Shown: piece after piece, positions 28,382-40,000 of the stretch | How the letters are laid out: every line of letters starts with the position of its first letter | Position numbering within the stretch: the first letter of the stretch is position 1 | Assembly (NCBI RefSeq): GCF_002443255.2 | Contig: NW_019211454.1 | Location: 31,726,061 to 31,790,060 of the forward strand | Length of the DNA stretch: 64,000 nt | DNA from: Varroa destructor | Taxonomy: Eukaryota; Arthropoda; Arachnida; Mesostigmata; Varroidae | Reading direction: 5' to 3' | Program-made: the position numbers and the translations under genes | The notes under the pieces: generated by a model | What the model saw: the letters and a program-made list of their open reading frames with translations, nothing else | Told to the model about the DNA's origin: nothing | Database searches by the model: none

Positions 28382-29979
28382 TCAGCCAATAATTAAACCA
28401 ATCCCAAATCGTGACTGTGCTTTGGCATGGTTAAGCATGGCAGACAACGAAAATGTAAAGGGCAATGGCGCAAGCTTTTTTTCCATAACAGCTCCTACTG
28501 TCCATGACGAGTCGACCATACCGCGAAAGACGAGGTTTGCCTAAAACGATGCACGAAGTAAACAAGATTTACGACATTTAAAGAAGCGATTTTCGATGAA
28601 TATGCAAAAAACGATAGAGCTTTTTGGGGTCTCCGCATGATGGTGGTGACGAAGTTAGAGGATTTTCACTATCTTAGAAACACCTATATTCGATGAGAAC
28701 ATCGTTGAATCTAACGCTTAGACACCGATATCCACCGCTTCTGGACATTGATTCTGTGGATAATTTAGAATTCTGCTCATCTGCATTTGTATTTCGTAAA
28801 CTTAATATCATACGCTGTTTAATCGGAAAGATCTACTCACCTTTGGCACATCCAACTGGTAGGCCAAAGTGGCAAGGCTCTCTCCCACACGAAGGTTCGT
28901 CTCGACTTCCACTCCAACTTGTGTTGACTCATTTGTTCGCAGATAGTACGATGCATGGATAGCGCTCATCCCGAGAGTTCCAGCAACCACATAATTGTCA
29001 CCGGTGTAACGACCCACCATGGAGACAACCGATATATAACCACCAGGAACGGCAGGCGAATACTGGTGGAGCCATTCCGCCCCGAGCGCCACCCTGGGCC
29101 GAACATTCTGTAAATACTGACCGACCAGTATTCCTGAACGGTTGTTCAAGTCAATATTGGCGCCTGTTAAGGTCCCCGTGTAATTGGTACCGCGATACTC
29201 GCCTGAATACTGCACCGAGCCAAACATGCCATCTTGAATTTGAACAATCATCTTGCCTTTTAGGTTCTCTGTCAAGTGTGCCAGGCAGTGCGCATTCAAA
29301 TTGCCCGACGGATCCATGTCTCCAGTAAGGAGAACGCTAGGTTCTGGGGGAGCACCCAAAGCTGTTGTAATTGGATTGCCACAAAATGTGGCACCAAATC
29401 GGTATCCATTGAGCTGTTTGTTATTGGTAATATTTAAAGAATGTGTAACTTGAAAACTATTGCTAAGGCCCTTTGAGAGTATCAACCGGCCACCTTCAAA
29501 GAGTACAGGAGCGATCTCCTTGACGCGCTTGTGAAGGTCCTCGAGTGGTCCAGGATTTGCTGGCAGCTCAATCTTCACATTCGACTCACTCTTCTAAAAC
29601 ACCACCGGAGGACAGAAATGCAGGACAGAAAACAATAAACGATATTTAATAATATTCCTATTATTAAAACAGCTGTCAGCGCACTGGAAGTACGCTGATA
29701 GTGGGCGGCTACCGACCGTTATGTAAAATCAATGCCTCTGCCCTTTCTTATGATCATTTAAACTTGGAATGAATAAAAATGATTATTTAGATGAACCATG
29801 TGCGATCAAGCAGTACTTCATGCACCCATCTGTGTACAAGCGACGATAAGTTGCTTAGTATTTTTGTGAGGCGAGCGTACCTGACTAGGAGGTGGGCTTC
29901 TTTCGTTGAGGTCCGGAGGTGGCGTGAAGACTGGCGGTGGTGGAGAAGTTGGCATCGACTGAGTCTGTACATTCCCCAT
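28382..29979 (-). CDS. TOMM40: Mitochondrial import receptor subunit TOM40
   Basis: Beta-barrel pore of the TOM complex in the outer mitochondrial membrane, the entry route for nearly all nuclear-encoded mitochondrial preproteins. Three coding exons on the minus strand: 29979-29881, 29593-28841 and 28540-28382. They total 1011 nt and 336 residues, all junctions in phase 0 (CAG|GTACGC, AAG|GTGAGT). The human protein has 361 residues and the fly protein about 344. Exon 1 encodes only the Pro-rich N-terminus (MGNVQTQSMPTSPPPPVF). Exon 2 carries most of the barrel, with KGLSNSFQVTHSL, LTGDMDPSGNLNA, GEYRGTNYTGTLT, SGILVGQYLQ and YQLDVPK. Exon 3 has the hallmark end GMVDSSWTVGAVMEKKL..LPFTF..LNH and terminates GLIIG. 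The start ATG sits two bases after an intron acceptor (TTTTTTAG|CC), implying a noncoding first exon. A 43-bp tandem duplication of that acceptor and start codon lies directly upstream. Confidence 0.95.
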
Positions 29980-30052
29980 GGCTAAAAAATACACAGTTCT
30001 TTAAATATGGTACATTCCCCATGGCTAAAAGTACACAATTTTTTAAATATGG
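29968..30052. repeat. Imperfect 43-bp tandem duplication over the TOM40 start codon and splice acceptor
   Basis: Copy 1 (29968-30010) and copy 2 (30011-30052) both contain TACATTCCCCATGGCTAAAA and end TTAAATATGG, with a few differences in the middle. On the minus strand each copy holds a polypyrimidine tract, a TTTTAG acceptor, CC and ATGGGGAATGTA, the first four TOM40 codons. The two ATGs are 43 bases apart, hence in different frames. Confidence 0.9.
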
Positions 30053-30839
30053 AATCGTCAGTTAATGAATTCTTACTAATAAGGCACACAGATCATTTAA
30101 TTCAGCTCATCTATTTTTCCTACTTTCATTAAGAGCTATAGTAGCTATTAAAAACACGATTTCTAACAATGCCCGATACGGCTTCCCCTCTATTAATTAT
30201 ATATTACAGCTTTAATTGTTTCATTTCACATATTCGTGAACATACTTCTGAATACATTTACCTTTCTTCATTTACATTTCTTACATTTACCGAGCTGTAC
30301 GCTCTCGCTTATCTCAGTTCCAAAATACATTAAAAGGCTACCTAAATTCCAACGCTGCAACTTTAGAGTTTCATGTATTGCATTGTAAACTGAAACAAAA
30401 TTCAATTACTTAAACGAAGACTGTCTAAATTAAAAAAATGCCTACGCCAATACTTATGAGTCGGCACGTGTTACTACAAATTCGTGTTGCAGCGGCGAAA
30501 ACACGTTACACACGAAACAATGAAAATCTGAAGCAGATCAACGGAACAACAGCAAGCTTTGATGGTAGATTCCGCTAAGACCGAAGAATCGATTCAGTAG
30601 AACACGGTGGTATCATTCAACGTTTTTGTAAGCCAGCTTCCAATTCATGTGTGCTTATATTTACGTTGTATATATTTTCTCCACTTTTATTTTACGACGC
30701 GATCAACAAGCTCGGTTCAGCAATGTATGCCGCAACTATTTTAAGACATTGTATTATAGGGATATACATGATATCGTCAGTTGCAAAAACCCATTTATGC
30801 TCTTGACCAAGCTCTCGTTCGCTGGCATCCCAAACGGCA

Positions 30840-31230
30840 ATTAGTGAGTGGGCTGCGCGAATATCGAGCGTGTCACGGCAGGGTGTTCGTCACTCGACAC
30901 AATGCGCGTCATAGTTGCACCTAACACATCAGCTATGTACTGTTTTTCACCGGCCCAGCGTCTGTCTACCTCGTGCGATATGAACGTACCTGATTATTAT
31001 CTATACGATGTACGATAGGGGCCGATGAAGCGAAGCGGCGACGACAGAACTGTGAGATGTTCAAATTTTTGGGCTCACAACGTGCCTGTGTGTATGTTAC
31101 TGCTCTCGCCTACACACTAACTCGCGGAACGGCAACAAACATTAGAAAAGCGCCGCCGTCGCGAAACACACAAAGATGAGGGAAGCTTCATTTCCCGCAA
31201 AGATTATCACTCCGCCAACGCACGATTATC
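30840..31230 (-). promoter_or_regulatory. GC-richer TOM40 upstream region with a probable noncoding first exon
   Basis: This CpG-containing block lies about 0.9-1.2 kb upstream of the TOM40 start. It includes a near-perfect minus-strand donor, AATCAG|GTACGTTC, at 30990/30989. Splicing from there to the acceptor at 29982 would remove about 1 kb and place a noncoding exon in the island. The transcription start is not determined. The exon is inferred, since TOM40's ATG follows directly on an acceptor. Confidence 0.4.
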
Positions 31231-33250
31231 CTATTAGATTGTAACGTCTCTGTGAAGTCCCAAGAAATAAGGCCACTACCAAATGGTAAATGATTCATTG
31301 AAATTTGAGATTATTATTACATTTGCCATTTGCTATTTATAGTGGCAATAAGCAGAGTTCAGAGGCCTCAAACCAATAGAGGATACAGTTGCTCCACAGG
31401 TTCCAGTCATCTAAACGACGGATACTGCCGTGGCATAGATTAAAAATGGCGATGATCTCAGATGTAGAAGTAACGTTCGATGGTCGATGTCTGTACTCTG
31501 TGTGTCATGACGATGGGCAACGTTGTGTTTGCTAGAAGAATATCCATGTTGTGATATAGTTTTTGGTGATTGGACAATAAGGGATTGGCGCCAAGTGCAG
31601 CGGTGGCCAGCCTAATCGAGGATGGCTACGAGCACCGAAACATCCCGAAATCATGTATAGCACAGCACGGAGAGAATTCAGGAAAATAATGTTTTGAAGA
31701 GGTAAATTGGAGCGAAAAAGGCCTTAATCCAGCAGTAATAAACAAACAAGGTTTTAGTTAAAGGAAAACGCTGATGCATAATTAAAACATTAAGCTATTA
31801 TGTAGCTGACTGAACCACAGCATCATTCTGAAGTGTGATATAGGTTTGATGTGACTCGCTCAGGGTGTAATTATTACTAAAATAAAACTAAATTTTTTAG
31901 CAAATAGTATTTGCGAATCATCGATTCTCATAAATCAATCCCTTAATAAATTGCCGTATTTATATTACTCAGTTCTGATATATCTATGCCTGAAGCTGAT
32001 GTAGCTCATTAATAATGTCAGTCTAATTGTGCATTTGGCAGATCTAATTGATTTATTCATATATCTTTTCAGTAAAAAATTACAGCTAGGGTCGTATCCC
32101 AGTTATTTAAAAACTATCCATTAAGTAAACAATATTGTGCGACAGAATTCCCGGGGCACAAATTCAAGCACGATGTCGTTTTGGGTTGACTGTTTACTTA
32201 AGTCAGTCGCTCATGTCAAAATTTCAACAGACTGATCGTGGACCGGAGCATCGTCAAACCGCGTCGCTTTTACTGAACAGTTACAGGAAACTTATGTTTT
32301 CTCAATTTGTATATATGTCGTCCAAACTAATCTAAAGCATTATGGATTATTCAGGAATAAATTGCAAATACACCCACCGTAGCGCAGCGTCTGTACGTCC
32401 AGAAAACAAAGTTGGTCGTGTGTCAAAAAGTTGTCTCACTTACCTTAGTATTTCTGAACTTCACCGATGTCTGTTCAGTTTTCATGATTATATTGTAACA
32501 CGGTTGTTACTATGATCTTGCTGTAATTTCAAAAATAGGATAAACCCATACTCAGTATTCAATATCTGTATATCAAAAGACAAACGCATGGCCATGACGT
32601 GCTCGCGGCGGTGTTGGACATCTTTAATGCGCGCTCCAACCCGCAGCGGCGGAAAGGCAGTCAAGCTGCGAGAATGAACCAGCTAGAAAGAACAGCATGG
32701 GCTAATGAACCGCTTGCTGCAGAAACAGTACCTTTGCAATATATTATTTTTGCTCATATTATTGTTGATATTGTTGCGGCATATTGCGATAGGGCTGCTA
32801 TTAGAAGTGTTGTCATTTCGTGCAGTAGGGGTATCTTAGCCGGAATCTGAACAGCAGTCAGTAACAACCGGCAAATGATTGATAGTTAGCCTCTGATATT
32901 CATCGAGCTGAATATTTTATGACATTTACGTAGTAATTGACAAGATTTTCCTTTAAGTGACATGCTTTGGCTGACTGTGAAATGAAAAAAAAAATGCATG
33001 TGTAAGCGTTTACTATTTGAACAGCAATTCGTTACGTACATGGTGGAACAACCACTTAGAACGGAGCTTCTTCGTACATCTGGTTGTCTGTTAGCTTGTG
33101 TTTGTAGCGTGGTCCACAATATGTAATATGTAAACTCTAATGATAGATGGTATGTTTGGCTGTTACCCTGATACAAAGCGTTAATGCTGCTTTTATGTTT
33201 GCCTGCACATGTGACTTGATAAATAAAGTTGGCAAAACACGCACACACAC
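31231..33250. other. Intergenic region between divergent TOM40 and NDST
   Basis: No recognisable gene. A plus-strand open frame at 32599-32850 (83 codons) has no motif and no splice context. Moderately GC-rich patches at 31390-31680 and 32590-32720 are unexplained. The region probably holds control sequences for TOM40 and NDST, but I cannot point to a specific element. Confidence 0.45.
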
Positions 33251-33253
33251 ACA

Positions 33254-33342
33254 TATATAAGGCTGTTACAAGCGAATCCAACGGACTTTGAATTTCTCGC
33301 CCGCAACAGACGTTGTGGTCTTGTCTGGTACTCAGTGAACTT
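33254..33342 (+). promoter_or_regulatory. Possible NDST core promoter and noncoding first exon
   Basis: A TATATAAGG element at 33254-33262 is followed by about 80 bases ending at a donor, AACTT|GTGAGTAAAAG, at 33343. The first NDST coding exon begins exactly at an acceptor (CATTGCAG|ATG, 34063/34064). A short noncoding exon spliced across about 720 bases would therefore fit. This is inference from signals only. Confidence 0.3.
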
Positions 33343-34063
33343 GTGAGTAAAAGAAAGGTTACTCGAAAAGAAATCTCGAAGAAAAACTCGAAAGTTAACG
33401 CTGAGTGAGCAACTTGTCGTACCATCGAACTTTAGTTAAGATATTATGCGAGAGCATATATTAGAGCACAATATGCGAATGGTGCAAACATTCAAAAAAC
33501 GCATATTCGAATGTTGATATCCAGCAGGGAAGTGACTGGATCTCGAGGCCCAAAGTAGAAGAACGCACTGCCGAATCAACTAAAGCGAAGGTCAAAGCCC
33601 TGTCTGCCAAACTGTAACTTCACATGTATTGTGTTGTAGAATTATAACTTAAAGACCGAAAATGCGAAAACTTATTAAAGAAAAAAGTGAACCACCTATT
33701 GACATCTCCTAATGTGAATTGATTATGTGACGAATCATATGGATCGTTGATACGGCAATCGAGATGACACAATCTGTTAGTTGACGGCAACGCCAAACCT
33801 CATTTCCATGTCCTAAATATATACAGCGGCTTTTATCGAGTTTACTGAATTGAAGAGATAAGGGACTGAGTGTATAGATAATTTCAATAATAAAGAATTT
33901 AATGAGTTGCTATAGGGCCATTGCTATTATATTGCATTGTTCCTACTGTTGTTGAATGTCTGTTAGCAACTGTAACAAATGTCAGTTACCTATTAGAGAG
34001 ACGAAATGACTTAACTAGATTAATGTCTAATTTAAAATACTCTGACTTTTTGTCTCATTGCAG

Positions 34064-37000
34064 ATGCGGTGGCTCTGTGTGCCATACCACGTATCTCCCA
34101 GGAGAGGCCTAATTTTTGCCGTTCTCCTGGGTGTCGCCACTCTTCTCTACTTTATCATCGTGCTAGATACCACCTCTAGCATTCAAGAGTGTGTAGCTGC
34201 AGTATTATATCTTTTTATCTTTATAACTTCCACGTATTATTTTAAGGGCATATTCCAACTTAATGAGAATTGTTTTATTAACCGTTAAAGAGCATAAACT
34301 AAAAAACATGTTGGGTACAGTTAAATAATATGATTTTTAATTAATTATAACAGTAACTTTAACAAGTACATATATAAGTTATCTCAGACTATCTGAGCTT
34401 TATAACAGTTATTCATAAAATTATACTGTGCTTACCCTCGAGCATTTGTCCGTTGTTTTATATTGCACTCTATTGAGAGTCGAATGTCATGTACACACCA
34501 CGATTGTGCCCCGAACACAAAACATGAACGGGCATTGCTAATTTAATCCGAACGGAACAGGTCGGTCCATATTCGTAGAAGGTGAAGGGTACTGTGAGGT
34601 TAAAAATTTTGAGAAGCTGACAGCGTTATTTATCGTGAAAATCGGTGCTGAGCGTTACTTAGTCGACAATAGGAATATTAAAAAAAATGGTGCATTCCCT
34701 ACAGTAATGTAAGTACATAAGTGATCGTGTGAACTAGTCGTCCTACGTTAGAGTTGAAAACATTTCACAGTTTTTAAAACATAATTTAAAAGACTACGTA
34801 AATAATAATATAGGTACCATTATGCAAGTGATGATCTAAATATAAATATATAATCAAATCAGACACAATTACATGATCTTAGTTTCCTTAAGGTAACGCA
34901 CTGTTGAGGTCGCGTTCTGCTAGTCTGAGGGAGCCAATTCGAATTTGTATGTTGACAAAGAACTATTTGTTCAGTGTTGATTCGCTCAAAACCAAAAATT
35001 ACCCTCAAATTGAGTTCAGCATGATCAGAGCATTGCCAGGAAAAATTACCATTGTGTACGATCAAAGACAATAATACTTTTTCAAATATGCGTGTTTACA
35101 TCCAAGAGCAATGAATGGGTCTAAATATGCGAACTGATTGAATAACTTGCGTTAGATGCGATTTGCACGCGTCTTTACGCAGAGATTCGTTTTTAATATC
35201 GCCGATGGTGCAAGATCAACACATGAATATTTTTTAAGCAAATATCCCATGGGTATTACATATACCAACTCCTATAAAATGTTATTTGAATGCGGGAAAG
35301 TTTAGAAGAGTCATTACAATCAAAAAGACTCTTAGACTGAAACAAATATGCATTACATTTGTCTCGTGCACAAATACTACATCTCAAAGCACATCACGAT
35401 GGTGCGGATATGAAAGAACAATTCAAAGATTTGTAACGTTGTGCACTTTGAGTACATACCAATCCATTTCCCGGGGCTATTCTCAAAAAATATAGTTCTA
35501 GGAAGAATATGTTATGGCTTTGAAAGGAATGCAGAACTTTCTTAAAGTCATGCACATTTATGGCAGATTTTAGATTGCAATAAGTTCTCCTAACACGTCC
35601 ATGTGGATCGTTCGTTTCCAGGTCCTGGGGACTGCAAAGGAGTCCACCTCCTGAGGTTACGTTTGAATGTCCGATTACCCCCGTATTTCCTCTGAAATCT
35701 GGTGAGAGATTGTATATATGTGTAGGTTCAAGATAAGTTAGATCTACTGTTATTCAAAAAAAAAAATTGTGAATTTAGAAAAGAAAGATTTAAAAACAAC
35801 TTGTGGTTTTTACCTCTAACGGGGCTCTTGATCAGGATAAACATCAGCCTTAATGCACTGTATCAAAATTAATAGCGAATGTTCCAATTTACCTAGAGCG
35901 TTATATCTTCTTTCGACATATTAATTGCCTCTTAGTAGCTTGATTTATTTACCAATACATTACTCATTTATTTTCATGCAGTCCAGAGCATTCAGACAAC
36001 GTTGATGCCAGTTGTTGTTTATAAATTGAATCTTATTGTAAATAGATGTTCGAACGAATACGTGTATTCGGAAAAGCTTCACGAACGTATCTACTTGGTG
36101 GAGTTATTGGTCGCTTCAATAGCTGCTTCAATTCAAAGCCTAAATTATCCACAAACTATGCCAAATCATATCTGTATATTCACAAAAACTTCTCAGCAGT
36201 ACACCTGAGTGAAACGTTATTGGTCCACGTAGACCTGTTGAAGATTGACTCAGAAGAGCCGGGGTGAAAAATCCAACGGAATGAGACTTTAAGCTTGTAG
36301 TAGATGAAAAGTCCTCAAAATCTAGTCATTTAAAAGCGCAAAAATACTCGAAAAGGTTAAAAAAATGTTAACAGTTGGGACTTGTCTGGATCATTCAATT
36401 GGTGATACTCCTTTCTCGAAAACAACCGTTGATTTCTGAAACAACCGTTGATTTCTGCATCCACAAAGAAATCACAACTCCGGGATCAGAAGAAACGGCT
36501 TTTTGCGCCATTTTAATGAATTTTATTGAATTGTTTTCAATCCAGTTCAGTCAAATTCGTAAAAGATTATGACCATCGTTACCACCAGGTTAATTAGTCC
36601 CAGAACCTTTGATAGAGTGTGACATCGAAATAGCTCCAGGTAAAATGCTAGTGGTCTTTTTGCAAGCAAAACTATCTTTGTATTAATGAATAGCATATGG
36701 GGCCGAATGATTAAATGCACATCAGCACCAAAAGTAAATCTAACATAGGTCGGAATGGCTTGTGCTCTTATTGATTACTAACGCATTCTTGCTTGCACTC
36801 GTGCCGCCGCTATTATCAACTTAATGTTTGTTGCTATTGTCCTCGTTATATATACATAAGCTGTGATCATTGTGGTTAACACGGTGGCTATAACTTTATC
36901 CAAGCCTTCTCAACTAATTCGTTAGGGTTCGGGGACCCAAACAAAGACACCCGCTGGTTGTAAGAAGGTATGCAAACTGCAGTGTAGAGTTTGTTTTAAA

Positions 37001-40000
37001 AGTGGCCAAGGAAACGGAGAAGTAAGAAATAAAGCGGGAAATTCACAAATCCATCAATTCGTAATACAGCTATTTGAACTGGACGATTGCTGTAGCCTGC
37101 ATTTACTTATGTACTGATGCCCACGTTCGCGTGACTGTATCGCTACTTCTGTTTACTCTTACTATATCTATACATCAATTACCTGTATAATTGATTTGGC
37201 TTAAACGGATTCACTAGTAGGGAGCGATTCGAGGGTTGAATGCATGCAAGAAGTAAAATCGGCTACTTATGGTAGCACTGTGCACTTTTTGGGTAGATCG
37301 ATCCAGTATCGAAGCTGATTTACATGTAAAGTAGATAAAATGCTCAGAGTTTTAGTAAAGTACAGATATATAATTTTTAAGGAGGGACGTGTTGAGTCTT
37401 GTTGTTACGAGGAACAGAGGTAAAAATATACCTGGGATAGTAAGAATAAGAAACACAAAACTAAGTTCTCAGTGAACACAAAACGTTTGTTTTGTCAGCA
37501 TCAAAACACGGACTGAGTGTATAATTGATATTGTGGAACAGGGTGTCAAGGATGAATGTCCAGACTTCCAGAGTACAGTATTGTGTTATGTGGGTAGTAA
37601 TATTAGGTATACTATTAAAATATTGCCTGGATATCATCTATTGAACTCCTATTTCACTATTGATCCGCATGCTGCCTCGCATGTGGGAAATACAGCTCAA
37701 TACAGGCCTGTAAAATGTATGATTAATATTGTTTTGAGCAAATAGAGTCTAGAACTAAATGGAGGCTAAAAATTTTTACCAAAAAGATTACGAAAAAAGA
37801 TAAGAAGTTGAGAAAAACTACTATGGGAAACGATCTATCACGTAATGTAAGGTTGGTCTGTTTGGCACCGTAAAATAAAAAACGACCGTGTATTTTCCTA
37901 GTGTGTAATGAAAACAGGGAACGCCCTCTGTAGAATAGTTTCACTTTTCGTGAAATGTTTGATTGAGCATGTTAATAGATTAAAGTATACGAAGCGTATT
38001 GTTTTTACTAGTAATTTCGAAATATCCAATATTTCGAGTAATAATAAAAACTAAAAAAGCAAAGGAAATATATATTTAGAAAATAATGTTATAAGGTTTT
38101 CCTTTCACTTAAACACGGTCTCACTGTTAGCGGTGCAACTGTACAGAATAATGATTACTAAATTTGTATTTTTTTATATTATATATATACGTGCTTTCTG
38201 CTTTTCATAGTTGCAAAAGCATATCACTAATATAACAAGTACTCAAACTATGCAACATGAATATGCTTGTGACACTTTCGATATCATTCAATAAGGTTTT
38301 AAAAAAGCTGGGTATACTTGGTACTGCTCAAGGAGAGATTATGTCATTCACATTGATTCCTGGTACAATACAAACAATCGAACCATTGTCGGTAAGCTGA
38401 CTGAATGGTCTGACCGGCCTTTTATTCGGAAACCGTGCATATATCAGTAAAAAAACTAACAGAAACACTGAGAAGTCAAGGTATTAAGTTTGTGACACGG
38501 CTTAAGAAAAACATGAAAAACAAACCGCTTACGGCTTTTAAGCAACTGCTTCTTGCTGGGCGTGAATTTAATATCTATTGTACAACTAAAAGAGATATAC
38601 CAAATCTAACATACGCGATATTGCTCGCGAGACAATTTCTTGGCAGCTCTGTGTCCTGGGCTTATACCTTCAAGCCGAATAAACCAAACTTTCAGATTCA
38701 TGTAAAAATAGGTCCACAGAATTCCTCATTACCTCCGGCTGAGATTACTTAGAATACCAAATTTCTGAATCTAATATTTCTCATATTGCTATGTTGTATC
38801 AAATTCCTCTTTTAATTTTCGAACTTTTTTTTTATAGACCCGGGATATGGACCATAACCATACATATACTTCGAGGTACGTTTCAACAATTGCTTTAGGT
38901 TGGTAGAAGAAAGGATTATGGATACCACGAGCTGTATGGTCTTTGATTACTAAGCTAGTGCAGCTCTATGAAGACATATCAAAACAAAAGTTTTGATATG
39001 ATTTAGGCATAGCAGATTGTAGACAATATTCGGAGTAAGTAATGTAAGTATCACGCATTACGGCCTCTCTGATCAGTATTTAAAGCTTTTCGGTACTATT
39101 CCTATATTGATAAAAAATAGACTGAGATCAGTGGTTGGCTGGTAACGATATTCTCTATGATAGCTATTACCATAGTAATAATCCGGATCAAAATCGGGGT
39201 AACATTTTGAAAAGCTGGCAAACTGTGCAATATATGGCGAAAATCTGCGGATAATGCTCGAATGACAAGAGCTGGCCACTGTGTGAATCGAGGAAATTAT
39301 AAAGTTTTCAAAGCACTTTCAATCAATGGAATAGATATAATAGGCTGACTTAGGTGCGATATCATTAAAATCGCGAATTAATGTGTAACTATTTTAAATA
39401 AATAATAATCGTTATATTATTTGAAGTTGCTAAAGAAGGCCCAAGGAAATTTAGCTGGTTTTATTGCAGTGTAAGACTTCAGATTAGCTGCTTAAGATTA
39501 GATCTTTTGGTTAAGAAGTACATATGACCTATTCGCACTATCATTTCCTTTAACTTCAGTTGCTTTTAGTTTGGTGACTAACGGTATTTTGGTGAATGAT
39601 TTAGCAGAAAGATCGGTAGCATTAGCAGGAGATATCAACGGAGACGGCATAGATGACTTAACTATTGGGGCATCTTATGCTGATCCAAATAGCTGAAGTT
39701 GTGCAGGGCAAGCACATGTGATGTTTGGTAAATCGTCATTTACCTCTCCTCTAGAGTTAATTATGCTGAATGACAATGTGGTTTTATAACAAATGGTATT
39801 GCAGCTGGTGATTGGGCAGGCTGGTCGGTATCCGCAGCAGGAGGCATTAACGATGATGGCAGAAATGACTTAATTGGTGCGTATGGTACTGATCCAAGTA
39901 GCAGAAGTCATGCCGGGCAAGTGTATGTGGTGTTTGGTCGATCATTTTTTGCCTCTAATTTAGATTTATTGTCCTTCGGTGATAATGGTATTGCAGCTAT

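Noticed and set aside
32886..33425. 179-codon open frame on the minus strand upstream of NDST
   Set aside because: Rich in Ser, Cys, Phe and His with no motif. It overlaps the likely NDST promoter and a CA/TA repeat, and has no splice or homology support. Although long for AT-rich DNA, I would not call it a gene.
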